Origin: JAUXEH01 sp965533275
GTDB lineage: Bacteria; Acidobacteriota; Aminicenantia; Aminicenantales; Aminicenantaceae
Length of the DNA: 64,000 nt
Direction of reading: 5' to 3'
Assembly (NCBI GenBank): GCA_965533275.1
Contig: CBESWG010000007.1
Location: forward strand, 43,969-107,968
Both the position numbers and the translations under genes were made by a program. A model generated the notes under the pieces. It was given only the letters and a program-made list of their open reading frames with translations. It did no database searches and was not told where the DNA came from. Below are positions 53,794 to 63,259 of this stretch, piece after piece (positions within the stretch are counted from its first letter, which is position 1; the number at the start of each line of letters is the position of its first letter).

Positions 53794-54951
53794 CTAAAAC
53801 TCCTTCAACCAGTGGATCTTGAAGCGCTTGACCTCCTGGAAACCGTGGGCGTCTTCCACGATGGTGTAGAGGAATTCGTTTTTCAGCACCATGAGAGGGA
53901 CCGGCAGGGTGATCCGGGCCAGGTAGCGCCCTTCCTTGTCATAGATGTCGTAGGGCTCGCTTACCTCCTGTTCGCCCGCTTTACGAGTGTATGTCTTGAC
54001 ATAGATTCGGCCGGCATCGTCGCAGCTGATGCCGGAAAAAGGCGGATAGCGATCGGGGATCCGGATGTCCCACTGGGGGGGCGGCGGATTGTCTCCGAAC
54101 ATCTTGTGCAGGAGCGGTTCCCTGTCCGCCTCCGTGATACGGACCACGTCATACTCCCGCCCTATGGTACGGACGAGATCCCCCTGTGCGTCATGGATAT
54201 ACAGCACGTATTCGGATTCCAGGAAATTCCCCCAAACGACCTCGTCCCTGCCGTTCACATTCCAGCGCAGGCCCGTCATGGCGTTGCCCGCGAAATAGTG
54301 CAGGATGGGGGGAGGTTCCACCGGCAGCGTTGCGAGTGTGAGGAGCGGTTCCAGTTCCGCATCGAACAGCTTAAGCTCGGCCGACGGCTGCTGGGCCGGG
54401 ATCAGGTGGCTCCCCACCATCCGGCCTTCAGCCAGGAACCGGGGTCCCGCAAACTGGAACTTGTCCGCTATGGAGAGCTGCCGCAGGTGGCGGCCCTCGA
54501 GGTCCAGGATCTTGAGGGCCCGTTGATTCATGTCGTGTACCAGGAGTTCGGACTGAGGCGTCACCAGCACCATGATGGGGAAGGCGAATTCGTCCGGGCC
54601 CTGCCCCTGCCGGCCGATGGTCCGGATGTATTCACCCGATGCGGAAAAGACCTTGATGTCGGAGGCCCCCTCATCGAGGACATAGATGCTTCCGTCCGCG
54701 TCCACATCCAGGCTCCGGATGCTGCGGAACATCTGCTCCTGCTCGGTCTCGCTCCCGCGTATCGAAAGATCCTCTTCGAGTTCCAGCACGGGGTTCTGGT
54801 GGAGCGGATCTTTGGGATTGTGCACCCAGGTCACTCCGTCCCGGGTCTCGCTCTTCCCCTGCCAACCCGTTTCCGCGGGCGTACAGCCCGGCAGTGTCCA
54901 CATCAAGACTGCAGCGGCCAGGAACGCGGTGCCCCAAGTCACATGTCTCAT
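53794..54951 (-). CDS. Lipoprotein six-bladed beta-propeller
   Basis: A 385-residue protein with lipobox (L-P-G-C23) and beta-propeller blades; the shared signature is here GRQGQGPDEF at about 113-122 (Gly to Asp change). The first blade is DVDADGSIYVLDEG. It probably sits on the outer side of a membrane. I choose the ATG at 54951 after AAGGAC; another ATG at 54978 has GGAGG but too close. The gene is third in the M14 cassette: HTH/FG-GAP regulator, then M14 peptidase, then this, with a 78-base gap to the peptidase on the same strand. The RHH-like gene is downstream with its own promoter. Confidence 0.83.
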   Translation of the reverse strand: MRHVTWGTAFLAAAVLMWTLPGCTPAETGWQGKSETRDGVTWVHNPKDPLHQNPVLELEEDLSIRGSETEQEQMFRSIRSLDVDADGSIYVLDEGASDIKVFSASGEYIRTIGRQGQGPDEFAFPIMVLVTPQSELLVHDMNQRALKILDLEGRHLRQLSIADKFQFAGPRFLAEGRMVGSHLIPAQQPSAELKLFDAELEPLLTLATLPVEPPPILHYFAGNAMTGLRWNVNGRDEVVWGNFLESEYVLYIHDAQGDLVRTIGREYDVVRITEADREPLLHKMFGDNPPPPQWDIRIPDRYPPFSGISCDDAGRIYVKTYTRKAGEQEVSEPYDIYDKEGRYLARITLPVPLMVLKNEFLYTIVEDAHGFQEVKRFKIHWLKEF

Positions 54952-55029
54952 GTCCTTCTTCCCTTTCCGGATCGCCATACCTCCAATACTCGAATAGGGC
55001 CGTTTCTATTCAACAGCGTGGGAACCCCT

Positions 55030-57945
55030 CTATTTCACGCTCAGGTTGTCGAAGTGCAGCATGGCGTTGAGGACCATGAAGTAGGATCCGTGGGTCTGAT
55101 GCCGCCACATGGGATTGATCGAGAACATCACGATGTGTCCCTTTCCGAGCGGGCAGTCCACGACCGCCGGGGCGCCGGCCAGCTCTTTCCCGCCTGCCAG
55201 GCCGCCGCTTATCAGGAGCTCGTCTTCCTTGCGCGTGAACCGGAGCACGGTCCGCATGCGGTTGGTGCGTGCCGTGGGCTTGACAGCCGGCTTCGCCTTC
55301 TGGGACGCCTCCTCTTTCTGCTTCTTCTGAAACTCTGCGATGGTCTCCTTGCCCATGTCTTGGGCCCGCCCTTGAACGATATCTGGGTCCTTTTCCGAGC
55401 CGCGGCCGGAGATCCGGCCCGTCATACTGCCGCCCATCCCCTGGAAGCGTCGTCCCCCCGAGCTCCCCTGGGCAAAGACGGGCGAGTTGCTGAAATAGAC
55501 GCCTAACGTCTTGCCGTATCCGTACATGATGGGGCTTTTTGCATCCGCGACCTCTGCCTTGAACACACTGCCGCGTGCCCACAGCTCCTGGGTCTGCTTG
55601 ATGCTGATCCCCCTCGCCAGCCCGAAATGGATGGGCAGTGAAGAGCTGTTGGTCAGCGTGATGAACAGCCCCCCCTCGTCCACGAATTTTTTCAGGTGCA
55701 TGACCCCCTCGAGCTCCAGGCCGCCGCGCATGTCGTCGGTCGAATCCTGGATGCCGCAGTTGGGAGTGAACTCGGTCTTCTTCCAGGGTTGGGCTTTCGT
55801 TCCCGTGAGACCCTGCACGATGCCCAGGGCACTGCCGGAGGAGGGCCCGAACAGGATGACGTCGTATTTGTCCCTCAGCCGGGGATTGTCCCGCGGCTCG
55901 TGTACAGAGATGTAGTCGTAGGGGATCTCGAGCTCGTCGAGGGCGATCCGGACCCAACCCTCGCTCTGGGTCGACTGCCAGGTGTGCATCAGGGCTACCC
56001 TGGGCGCAGCAACCGCGTGCATGGGGACCTCGGGGAGTTCGGAAACCGCGCAGGCAGTAAAACCAAACACGGAGCCCGCCTTGTCGAGCCGGTCCTTGAG
56101 GTCCCTGGGATTGCCCTCTGTCTTAATGATGAAGGTCCCGGCGTTGAACGGCCGGCCCTCGACCTCGAAAGCCTTTTCCGCGGCAGACATCTTCAGCTTG
56201 GGATTTTTGAAACGGAACGTGGCCAACGGATTGTCCGCGTTGTGGTTGATGAGAAAGGCCTTCGCACCGCCCCCACCAAGCGCCTTCACACCGCCGGGCA
56301 CCACGATCTCCTCCTGCAGGCTCATCTTTGCGCCCAGGATCTCGGTGTCCGTGATCCGGGAGGTCTGGATGTTGTAGAGGGGTCCCATGGTCCAGCCCAC
56401 GTCGTCATAGGGGCGGGAGTCGCCGGTGTTGAAGTACTGCCGGTCGAGCATCATGTCGGCCATGCGGGAGTAGGGTTGATCCATGCGCACCACATAACTG
56501 CCTTTTGGGAAAGTCGCTTCCCCAACCTTGATCTCGGCATCCGCCCTGTGGACCTCGACGCCCTGCCGCTGCAGCAGGGTAAGCAGGCGCTTCACCTGCC
56601 CTGGCCGGGGATCGTCTCCCGGGAAGACATAGGCGGCGGGCCCCTCGTTGTGGGCCTTGGCCACGGAGCGCTTGCTTTTGAGGTAAAAGTTCTGCATGAA
56701 CTTCGCCCGGTTGGCAGCCACATAGTGGATGGCGATCTGAATCCCGCTTCCCTGCAGGTTTACGTTGTTGCGGAGGGACCACAGGGTGCGTTTGAGCGGC
56801 GGATTGGGACGGTACCAGGCGCGGTCACCCCGCGCCGAGATCACTCGGGTGCTGCCGTCGCCTGCCCCCTGGGTCTCGTAGAAGCGCCCGATGGCGTTGT
56901 GTCCGTTGGCCGCGTAGAACCCATAGTTGGGGGCCCAACCGTCGTAGAAGGCGTGCGTCCATACACCGGGCACGCCCTCTCGTGTCATCTCGTTGACCTC
57001 CTGGTAGGCGATCATGTGCCACTCGTCCACCACGAGGGGATCCAGCCAGGCGTTGTACGGCCCGGTCCCGGTCGATACGTACAGATGCGAGGCCGACTCG
57101 TGCAGGTCGTGCAGTACCTGGGGATGCCAATCCAGGAAGTTGTTGATGAGATGATGGCTCAGGTCCAGCGCCAGCCCCAGGTTGTCCCGGTTGTTGTCGT
57201 GTGCCACATACTTGCCCCAGTAGAGCGGCCGGCGCGCGTAGATGCCGTCCGGGTCCTTGCGGGGGGCCATGGACAGGTCCACCATCTTCTCGCGGCCGTC
57301 CACCTCCAGCACCGGAGTGATCAGTACGATGGCGTTGTCGCGGATGGTGCGGATGAACTCGCCCTCATCCACAGCCAGCCTGTAGGCCAGCTCCATGAGC
57401 ATCTCGGGCGAGCCGGTCTCTCCAGAGTGCATGGCACCCGTGGCCCAGTACATGACCTTGGCATCCTGAATGAGCGCCTCGGCCTCCTGGTCGCTGATCT
57501 TGCGGGGGTCGGCGAGTTTGGCGTTGATGGTCTTGTATTTATCCAGGTTGGCGATGGTCTCCTCATCGGAAATCACCACGTAGATGCGTTCGCGGCCCTC
57601 CTCGCTGGTCCCGCCGGGGAAGAGCTCCACCCGGGGCGAAGCCTCGGCCAGCGCCCTCAAGTAGCGATTGATGTCCTTGGTATAGGTCAGGATGTCGCGG
57701 GCGCCGGCGATGTGCCCCAGCACGTCCAGGGGTGTCGGTGCCGTATCCGAGGCCGGCAGGTAGTCGATGTATTTGGTCAGGAAGTGGGGATCTGTCGTGA
57801 ACTCCAGGATCTTGGCCGTATATTCCTCATCGATCTTCTGTTCCTGGGCGGCTGCGGGCAGCACTCCCAGATTCCAGACCAGGCAAGCCGCCAGGAAGGC
57901 ATAGGCAAGCCTCGGTAATTTTTGCTTTTGATTCCGCTGTGTCAT
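55030..57945 (-). CDS. Exported M14 zinc carboxypeptidase with C-terminal amidotransferase-like domain
   Basis: A 971-residue secreted metallopeptidase. Signal peptide to residue 34, then an M14 domain with the zinc ligands H173-S-G-E176 and a later His, likely in LHDLHESASH near residue 290. The peptidase core spans about 70-430. The remainder includes a class I glutamine-amidotransferase-like fold (VILFGPSSGSALGIVQGL near 705), seen in several bacterial M14 proteins, and a C-terminal linker rich in Lys/Glu. M14 enzymes trim C-terminal residues; size and extra domains suggest binding of large substrates. AGGAGG precedes the ATG. It follows the regulator by 51 bases on the same strand. Confidence 0.88.
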   Translation of the reverse strand: MTQRNQKQKLPRLAYAFLAACLVWNLGVLPAAAQEQKIDEEYTAKILEFTTDPHFLTKYIDYLPASDTAPTPLDVLGHIAGARDILTYTKDINRYLRALAEASPRVELFPGGTSEEGRERIYVVISDEETIANLDKYKTINAKLADPRKISDQEAEALIQDAKVMYWATGAMHSGETGSPEMLMELAYRLAVDEGEFIRTIRDNAIVLITPVLEVDGREKMVDLSMAPRKDPDGIYARRPLYWGKYVAHDNNRDNLGLALDLSHHLINNFLDWHPQVLHDLHESASHLYVSTGTGPYNAWLDPLVVDEWHMIAYQEVNEMTREGVPGVWTHAFYDGWAPNYGFYAANGHNAIGRFYETQGAGDGSTRVISARGDRAWYRPNPPLKRTLWSLRNNVNLQGSGIQIAIHYVAANRAKFMQNFYLKSKRSVAKAHNEGPAAYVFPGDDPRPGQVKRLLTLLQRQGVEVHRADAEIKVGEATFPKGSYVVRMDQPYSRMADMMLDRQYFNTGDSRPYDDVGWTMGPLYNIQTSRITDTEILGAKMSLQEEIVVPGGVKALGGGGAKAFLINHNADNPLATFRFKNPKLKMSAAEKAFEVEGRPFNAGTFIIKTEGNPRDLKDRLDKAGSVFGFTACAVSELPEVPMHAVAAPRVALMHTWQSTQSEGWVRIALDELEIPYDYISVHEPRDNPRLRDKYDVILFGPSSGSALGIVQGLTGTKAQPWKKTEFTPNCGIQDSTDDMRGGLELEGVMHLKKFVDEGGLFITLTNSSSLPIHFGLARGISIKQTQELWARGSVFKAEVADAKSPIMYGYGKTLGVYFSNSPVFAQGSSGGRRFQGMGGSMTGRISGRGSEKDPDIVQGRAQDMGKETIAEFQKKQKEEASQKAKPAVKPTARTNRMRTVLRFTRKEDELLISGGLAGGKELAGAPAVVDCPLGKGHIVMFSINPMWRHQTHGSYFMVLNAMLHFDNLSVK

Positions 57946-57996
57946 GGTCTCCTCCTCGAGTCGAATTCGATCGATCTATGGCGCTGTGCGCCTGTT

Positions 57997-59355
57997 TTAA
58001 CGGGATCCCCGTCCCCGGACCATCTGGTTCCGGGTCGGATTCTTAACCCAGTTTTCCCCGTCATAGTAAAGGATGTTTTCACCCAGTTTTCTCTTGTAAT
58101 CGGTGTCCAGTGTGCTTTGGACCCGGCCCGCCGATGCAGCCCGCATGTGGGCGGCCTCGAAGGCCTGGGTTGGGCGGATGCCGGCGCTGCGGAATTCGTA
58201 GTCGAATTCGAAATAGACACGGCTTCCGCGTGTCAGGGTCGAGATCTTCCGGTTGGCCAGCCGGTTGAGCTTGTAGGCGGACTCCCGGCTCGCGATCTCC
58301 AGGAGGCCCACATCGGTCCGCGGCAGCCGGATATAGAATGCCTCGCTGCCCGGTTCCAGCGACAGGCAGCGGAACGGCTCGGTCTGCGGCGAGGCCCCAG
58401 AGACGCGTGCGGCATCGAGCACGATGAGGCAGGCATCCCTGTATTCCCGGTTGGATCCACACAGGATGACCTCTCTGCTGCCGTCTCCATCCAGGTCCTC
58501 CGTGATGAAGTCCTCGATCCGTCCCGAGTTCCAGTACTCACCAAGGATCTTCCCTTCGGCGTCCGCGATGAGGAACTGGGTCGGAAAATCATCGTTGTGG
58601 TCCGAGACGACCAGGATCTCGTCGCTGCCGTCATTGTCCAGGTCGTGAAGGCCGAATCCCCGGACGCGATAGTCCGGCGAATATGTCGTGCCTCCGAACT
58701 CGAGCTCCCTCCCTGTCGCGATCTCCCACAGACTCGAACCTTTTTCATCGAAACAGTGGAGCGTTCCCTCCCCGAACTCGTCGTCTGTCTGAGGACTGAA
58801 GAGCACCTCTCGCTTCCCGTCTCCGTTGATGTCTTTGATCAGCAGCGTGGGATGGAGGACCCTCAGCTTTTCCTTGTCTTCGCGCTTGATCCGGAAGTGT
58901 GCCCGGAAATGGGCCTCTCCCAGGAGTCTCTCGAGGCCCGTGTCGTATGTCCAGAGCTCCTTGCCGTCACTCCTGTGGATGACGAGCTCCGAGCCACGGA
59001 TGCTGAAGTCGTCGGGGACCAGCGCGCCCGTGGGCTTCTTGACGAAGCTGAACACAAACAAGAGCAGCGCCGTCCCGGGCAGGACTAGAAGCAGTAGGTA
59101 CCACCGCTTGAAGGTAGAGGGGGCGGCGGAGCGCGCCGGCTTGGCGCCACGGTGGTCGATGTTCTCACGGATCCAGGTGTCCAGCTCGTCCTTGTAGGCG
59201 AAAACACGGGATTTTGCCGAGGTCGTCATCCTGTGGACAGGGAGCCCCAGCTCTTTTTCCCAACGGAGGCAGGTGCGCTCGTTGCATCCCAGGTGATAGG
59301 CGATCTGCTTCCAGGAATAGAATACCTTCCGCCTTCTGGTGGAACCAACCCTCAT
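57997..59355 (-). CDS. Membrane-tethered HTH regulator with extracytoplasmic FG-GAP domain (copy 2)
   Basis: A 452-residue paralog of the gene at 6822-8135. Residues 12-62 are the DNA-binding unit (SWKQIAYHLG, ERTCLRWEKE, LPVHR, VFAYKDELDTWI). A single helix is at about 84-105. The exterior carries FG-GAP/VCBS calcium-type loops DINGDGKRE (175-183), DLDNDGSDE (238-246) and DLDGDGSRE (287-295), one more than copy 1. The layout suggests a one-component signal device like ToxR. AAGGG lies upstream of the ATG at 59355; the frame runs on to 59475 without support. The M14 gene follows by 51 bases, and a Ser/Thr kinase gene is divergent, 194 bases away. Confidence 0.85.
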   Translation of the reverse strand: MRVGSTRRRKVFYSWKQIAYHLGCNERTCLRWEKELGLPVHRMTTSAKSRVFAYKDELDTWIRENIDHRGAKPARSAAPSTFKRWYLLLLVLPGTALLLFVFSFVKKPTGALVPDDFSIRGSELVIHRSDGKELWTYDTGLERLLGEAHFRAHFRIKREDKEKLRVLHPTLLIKDINGDGKREVLFSPQTDDEFGEGTLHCFDEKGSSLWEIATGRELEFGGTTYSPDYRVRGFGLHDLDNDGSDEILVVSDHNDDFPTQFLIADAEGKILGEYWNSGRIEDFITEDLDGDGSREVILCGSNREYRDACLIVLDAARVSGASPQTEPFRCLSLEPGSEAFYIRLPRTDVGLLEIASRESAYKLNRLANRKISTLTRGSRVYFEFDYEFRSAGIRPTQAFEAAHMRAASAGRVQSTLDTDYKRKLGENILYYDGENWVKNPTRNQMVRGRGSR

Positions 59356-59549
59356 GAGGCCCTTATACAAACACAGACAGGGGTGGGAGTCAAGATGCCT
59401 GGCCGGGAATATCGAGGCCCGGCCGCTGCGCATTGACAACCGACCTCGCGCGCGCTTAAAATTGATACGGCACAAGTTCTGCTAGAGCAACCCAAGTGCC
59501 TCCTTTTACGTTCTATATTAAGAGACCGGCGAGAAAGAGACGAACGACG

Positions 59550-61661
59550 ATGAACTGCGCGAGATGCGGCTTCGACAATCCGGCCGAAACCAACTACTGC
59601 GGCCGCTGCGGGATGTCCCTCACCATGGAGCAGCAGGAGACGTTTGCCTATGACAAGGACACGCTCCGCTACATCATGGAGGGCATCAACCGCGGCACCG
59701 TCATCTCAGACCGCTACGAGGTGATCGAAGAGTTGGGCGGGGGCGGGATGGGCACGGTGTACAAGGTGTTCGATAAGAAGGTCAACGAGAAGGTCGCGCT
59801 CAAGCTCATCCGGCCCGAGATCGCTTTCGACGCCACCACCATCGAGCGATTCAACAACGAGCTCCGGCTCGCCCGCAAGGTCACGCACCGCAACATCTGT
59901 CGGCTCTACGACATGGGAGAGCACGGCAAGCTCCACTACATGACCATGGAGTATGTCACGGGCCAGGACCTCAAGCGCATGATCCGGATGTCCCGGGAGC
60001 TGAGCATGGGCACGGCGGTGGCAATCGGGCGCCAGATCTGCGAGGGCCTGGTCGAATCTCACCGCCTGGGTGTGGTGCACCGCGACCTCAAGCCGCAGAA
60101 CATCATGATCGACAACGACGGCAACGTCAAGATCATGGACTTCGGGATCGCCCGCTCCCTGTATGCGAAGGGCGTCACCATGACCGGCGTACTGGTGGGG
60201 ACCCCGGAATACATGGCCCCGGAGCAGGCGGAGGCCTCAGATGTGGACCACAGGGCCGATGTCTATGCCCTGGGTGTCATCCTGTACGAGATGGTGACCG
60301 GACGGGTGCCATTCAAGGGGGAGACGCCCCTGAGCATCGCCATCAAGCACCGGGAAGAAAGCCCCGTGGATCCCTGCGAGTTCAACACCCAGGTCTCCGA
60401 GGATCTCTGCGGAGTGATCCTCAGGTGCCTGGAGAAGGACAAGGCAGACCGCTATCAGGATGCTTCCGCTCTGCTCGAAGACCTGTCACGCATAGAGCGC
60501 GGGATCCCCACGATCGAGAGGGTGATCCCCCGCAGTGAGAATAAAACAGAGAAGAAGACCGAGAAAAAGGCCGACACTGCAACGAAAAAAGAGGTCACCG
60601 TATCTTTCAGGCCCCGCAGGCTCATGGTAATCGCTTTCATGGTGATCGTCATCCTGGCTTCGGTGGCTGTCGTGATGAAGATAAGCCGCGACATGCAGCG
60701 GGCGCCCGAACTGGAGGGAAAGGCGGTCGCGAGCGAGAAGTCCAAACCGGAGATCCCCTCGATGGAGGAGAGACGGGAGTCCCTCAGGGAAGGGCTGGAG
60801 GCAAGCAGGGTAGGCAGGGTTCCCGAGTCGGGATTTGAAGTCGTCCAAACGCCCCAGGGAGAGGTCAAAGTCATGGTACCTGAGGTCATCGAGCCCTCGG
60901 ATATCCTCAAGTTTTCCGATCGCTATTTCGGTGCGGGAGCCCGCGAGTTCCAGAAGGCCCAGGGGATCCTGGGGATCCTCAGCGTCGGCTCGGCCCACAT
61001 ATTGAAGCTGCTCTCCAACGAGGACGTGGAAAAATTCATCCAGGCTGTGGACAAGGCGCTGAAATCCCTGGATCCCGACGATCCCTTTGCGGAGGAGTGG
61101 ACGAGGATCGAGTCCGACCTTTCGAAATGGAATGAATTCCGGAAGATCGGAGACAATGAGCGAGGCGACTATTTTTTTGGTTCGGCCATGAACCGGCTCA
61201 ATAAGCTCGTCCCCCGGATCCAGGTCAAGGAATATGCGGACCGGACGCGGCGCGAGGTCGGCCAGACGTGGCTCGTGAGTGTACCGGAGCCGCCCGAGCC
61301 GGAGGAGAGTCTCCTCGTCGGTCTCGCCAGAGGAGCGAGGGAGGATGCAGATAGTGCCTACGAGGCGAAGGACTTTGCCCGGGCCGGGATCCTATACTCG
61401 CTGGCCGGAGAGGTCCTCACGCTGAGCGGGGACTGTGATGGGGACGCGGAGTGCCTGCTGGCCCTGCGAGCCCTGGTCGCCAAGCGGAGGGAGAACGCGG
61501 ACCAGGTGGGGGGCAATAAGTCGCTGAACCTTTACACAGAGGCGAAGGGCTTCGAATCGCGCGCCGACAGGCATCTGAATTCCCAGGACTACAGCGAGGC
61601 GGCGGATTTTTTCCTGCAGGCTGCGATCCTCTACGAACAGTGTATCCTCCCGCAGCGATAA
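59550..61661 (+). CDS. Transmembrane Ser/Thr protein kinase with N-terminal zinc ribbon
   Basis: A 703-residue kinase. Residues 3-20 form a small zinc ribbon (C3, C6, C17, C20). The kinase has glycine loop LGGGGMGTV (62-70), K85 in VALK, HRDLKPQN (177-184), DFG 197-199 and APE 223-225, so it should be active. A Lys/Glu/Thr-rich juxtamembrane linker (330-348) precedes a single helix at 358-377. The exterior domain of about 325 residues is unrecognised: a linker rich in Glu, then helical segments that could form a small repeat fold. The start at 59550 is the first ATG before the zinc ribbon; the ribosome site is weak. The second kinase follows after 138 bases on the same strand. Confidence 0.9.
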   Translation: MNCARCGFDNPAETNYCGRCGMSLTMEQQETFAYDKDTLRYIMEGINRGTVISDRYEVIEELGGGGMGTVYKVFDKKVNEKVALKLIRPEIAFDATTIERFNNELRLARKVTHRNICRLYDMGEHGKLHYMTMEYVTGQDLKRMIRMSRELSMGTAVAIGRQICEGLVESHRLGVVHRDLKPQNIMIDNDGNVKIMDFGIARSLYAKGVTMTGVLVGTPEYMAPEQAEASDVDHRADVYALGVILYEMVTGRVPFKGETPLSIAIKHREESPVDPCEFNTQVSEDLCGVILRCLEKDKADRYQDASALLEDLSRIERGIPTIERVIPRSENKTEKKTEKKADTATKKEVTVSFRPRRLMVIAFMVIVILASVAVVMKISRDMQRAPELEGKAVASEKSKPEIPSMEERRESLREGLEASRVGRVPESGFEVVQTPQGEVKVMVPEVIEPSDILKFSDRYFGAGAREFQKAQGILGILSVGSAHILKLLSNEDVEKFIQAVDKALKSLDPDDPFAEEWTRIESDLSKWNEFRKIGDNERGDYFFGSAMNRLNKLVPRIQVKEYADRTRREVGQTWLVSVPEPPEPEESLLVGLARGAREDADSAYEAKDFARAGILYSLAGEVLTLSGDCDGDAECLLALRALVAKRRENADQVGGNKSLNLYTEAKGFESRADRHLNSQDYSEAADFFLQAAILYEQCILPQR

Positions 61662-61799
61662 TCGTTCGCAGCCCAACAGATATCCTCTGCAGCGGTCCTT
61701 TTTGTGTGGTCTGCCTGCTCCTTTTTTGGCTGTCTGGGCAGCCAAGAATATTGACCAAAACCAGGCCCTGTGGTATAGCATAGGCGAAAGCTGGGATCC

Positions 61800-63179
61800 A
61801 TGATCGGGAAAAGCATCAAGCACTATCAGATCGAAGAGCTGCTCGGTAAGGGCGGCATGGGGGTCGTGTACCGCGCCCAGGACCAGAAGCTCAAGCGGCC
61901 TGTCGCGCTCAAGGTCCTCAAGCCGGAATTGACCTCAAATCCGGATCGCGTTCGTCGTTTCCGGCAGGAGGCGCGGGCCGCGGCCTCCATCCAGCACCCG
62001 GCCATCGCCCAGGTCTATGACATCGACGAGGTGGACGGCACGACCTTCATCGCCATGGAATTCGTGGAGGGCTCTACCGTGAGCCAGCTGATAGCCAACC
62101 AGGAGCTGGATCTCATCGGCTCGGTCGAGATCGCGTATCAGGCCGCGGAGGGCCTCTCCAAGGCTCACAAGTCCAAGATCATCCACAGGGACATCAAGTC
62201 CGACAACATCATGGTCACAAGGGACGGACACACCAAGGTCCTCGACTTCGGCCTGGCAAAACTGCTGGAGCCCGATGCGGATTCTCCCGGAACAGAGACC
62301 TGGCCGAACAAGACCCGCACGCAGACCATGGGCCAGACCATGGCCGGGACCGTGATGGGAACCATCACCTACATGAGCCCGGAGCAGGCGCGAGGGCAGG
62401 AGCTGTCCTTCACCTCCGATGTGTTCTCCCTGGGCATCGTCCTCTACGAGATGGTCACGGGTGAGCTGCCCTTCAAGGGAGATTCGCCCCTCGACACCAT
62501 GCATTCCATCGCCTTTGACGAGGTCAAGCCGGTCACGGTGATCCGCAAGAACCTGCCTCCCGATCTGCACCGCATCGTGGCCCGGTGCCTGCGGAAAAAG
62601 CCCGAGGATCGGTACGTGGATGCAGCGGCCCTGGCCGCAGACCTCAAACACCTGAAGGCCGACATCGAATCCGGGGTGCGGCGTCCGGCTGTCCCCGGCC
62701 ACAAGCTGGAAGAGATCAAGTACTGGTTCAAGACTTCGATTCCGGTCGGACCCAAGGTGATCGCACTGGCGGCTGCCGCATTGGTGATCGCTGCTCTGCT
62801 GCTGCTCACGGACATCCCGTGGGCGACTCTGCTGTGGATGGGATTCCTGGGGCTCTTCATCTACCGCTACATCCGGAACCGGAAGCGGCGGATGCTGAAG
62901 GCGCTGGCGTCCAAGGTGTCCAAATTCCAGGGAGTGCGCGCCATCCGCATCAAGGACGACAAGGTCACGGTGGTGGCCGACAAGGCCCAGGCCAACCTGT
63001 ATATCCGCGTCAACAGCATGGTCGACAACATCAACAAAAAACTCTACATCGGCAAACATGTCGAGGCCGTGGTCCGGGATGATCTTTCGTCCGATGAGTT
63101 TCAGAGCATGCTGAGGGAGACCAACATCGTCTATGTCCGCGACGACATCGTCCTGACGCCCCCCAAAGATACCAAGTAG
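61800..63179 (+). CDS. Ser/Thr protein kinase with two-helix anchor and short C-terminal domain
   Basis: A 459-residue kinase. Glycine loop GKGGMGVV (16-23), K38 in VALK, HRDIKSDN (129-136), DFG at 149-151 and S-P-E of the activation segment near 193. The activation loop (157-185) is Thr-rich. After a basic linker come two helices at about 319-337 and 341-358 joined by a short turn, so both ends should be cytosolic. A 95-residue C-terminal domain (365-459) follows, with repeated charged beta-like segments, not recognised; an unusual feature because such kinases normally end in a PD40/WD40 exterior. It follows the zinc-ribbon kinase by 138 bases. Confidence 0.9.
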   Translation: MIGKSIKHYQIEELLGKGGMGVVYRAQDQKLKRPVALKVLKPELTSNPDRVRRFRQEARAAASIQHPAIAQVYDIDEVDGTTFIAMEFVEGSTVSQLIANQELDLIGSVEIAYQAAEGLSKAHKSKIIHRDIKSDNIMVTRDGHTKVLDFGLAKLLEPDADSPGTETWPNKTRTQTMGQTMAGTVMGTITYMSPEQARGQELSFTSDVFSLGIVLYEMVTGELPFKGDSPLDTMHSIAFDEVKPVTVIRKNLPPDLHRIVARCLRKKPEDRYVDAAALAADLKHLKADIESGVRRPAVPGHKLEEIKYWFKTSIPVGPKVIALAAAALVIAALLLLTDIPWATLLWMGFLGLFIYRYIRNRKRRMLKALASKVSKFQGVRAIRIKDDKVTVVADKAQANLYIRVNSMVDNINKKLYIGKHVEAVVRDDLSSDEFQSMLRETNIVYVRDDIVLTPPKDTK

Positions 63180-63259
63180 AATTATCCGCCGGTTTCAGGC
63201 TCCATCCAAGGTGAAGTATGAGATGTTGTGTTTGTACGTGCGGATCAAACTGAGAAATG

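Noticed and set aside
53812..55506. Plus-strand frame of 564 codons across the beta-propeller and M14 genes
   Set aside because: Spans two opposite-strand genes, so cannot be a real gene with normal composition.
55696..57918. Long plus-strand open frame (740 codons) opposite the M14 peptidase gene
   Set aside because: It is antisense to a clear zinc-peptidase gene, reads as His/Val/Gly/Pro-rich sequence without family motifs and lacks a ribosome site. High GC third positions keep the reverse frame open.
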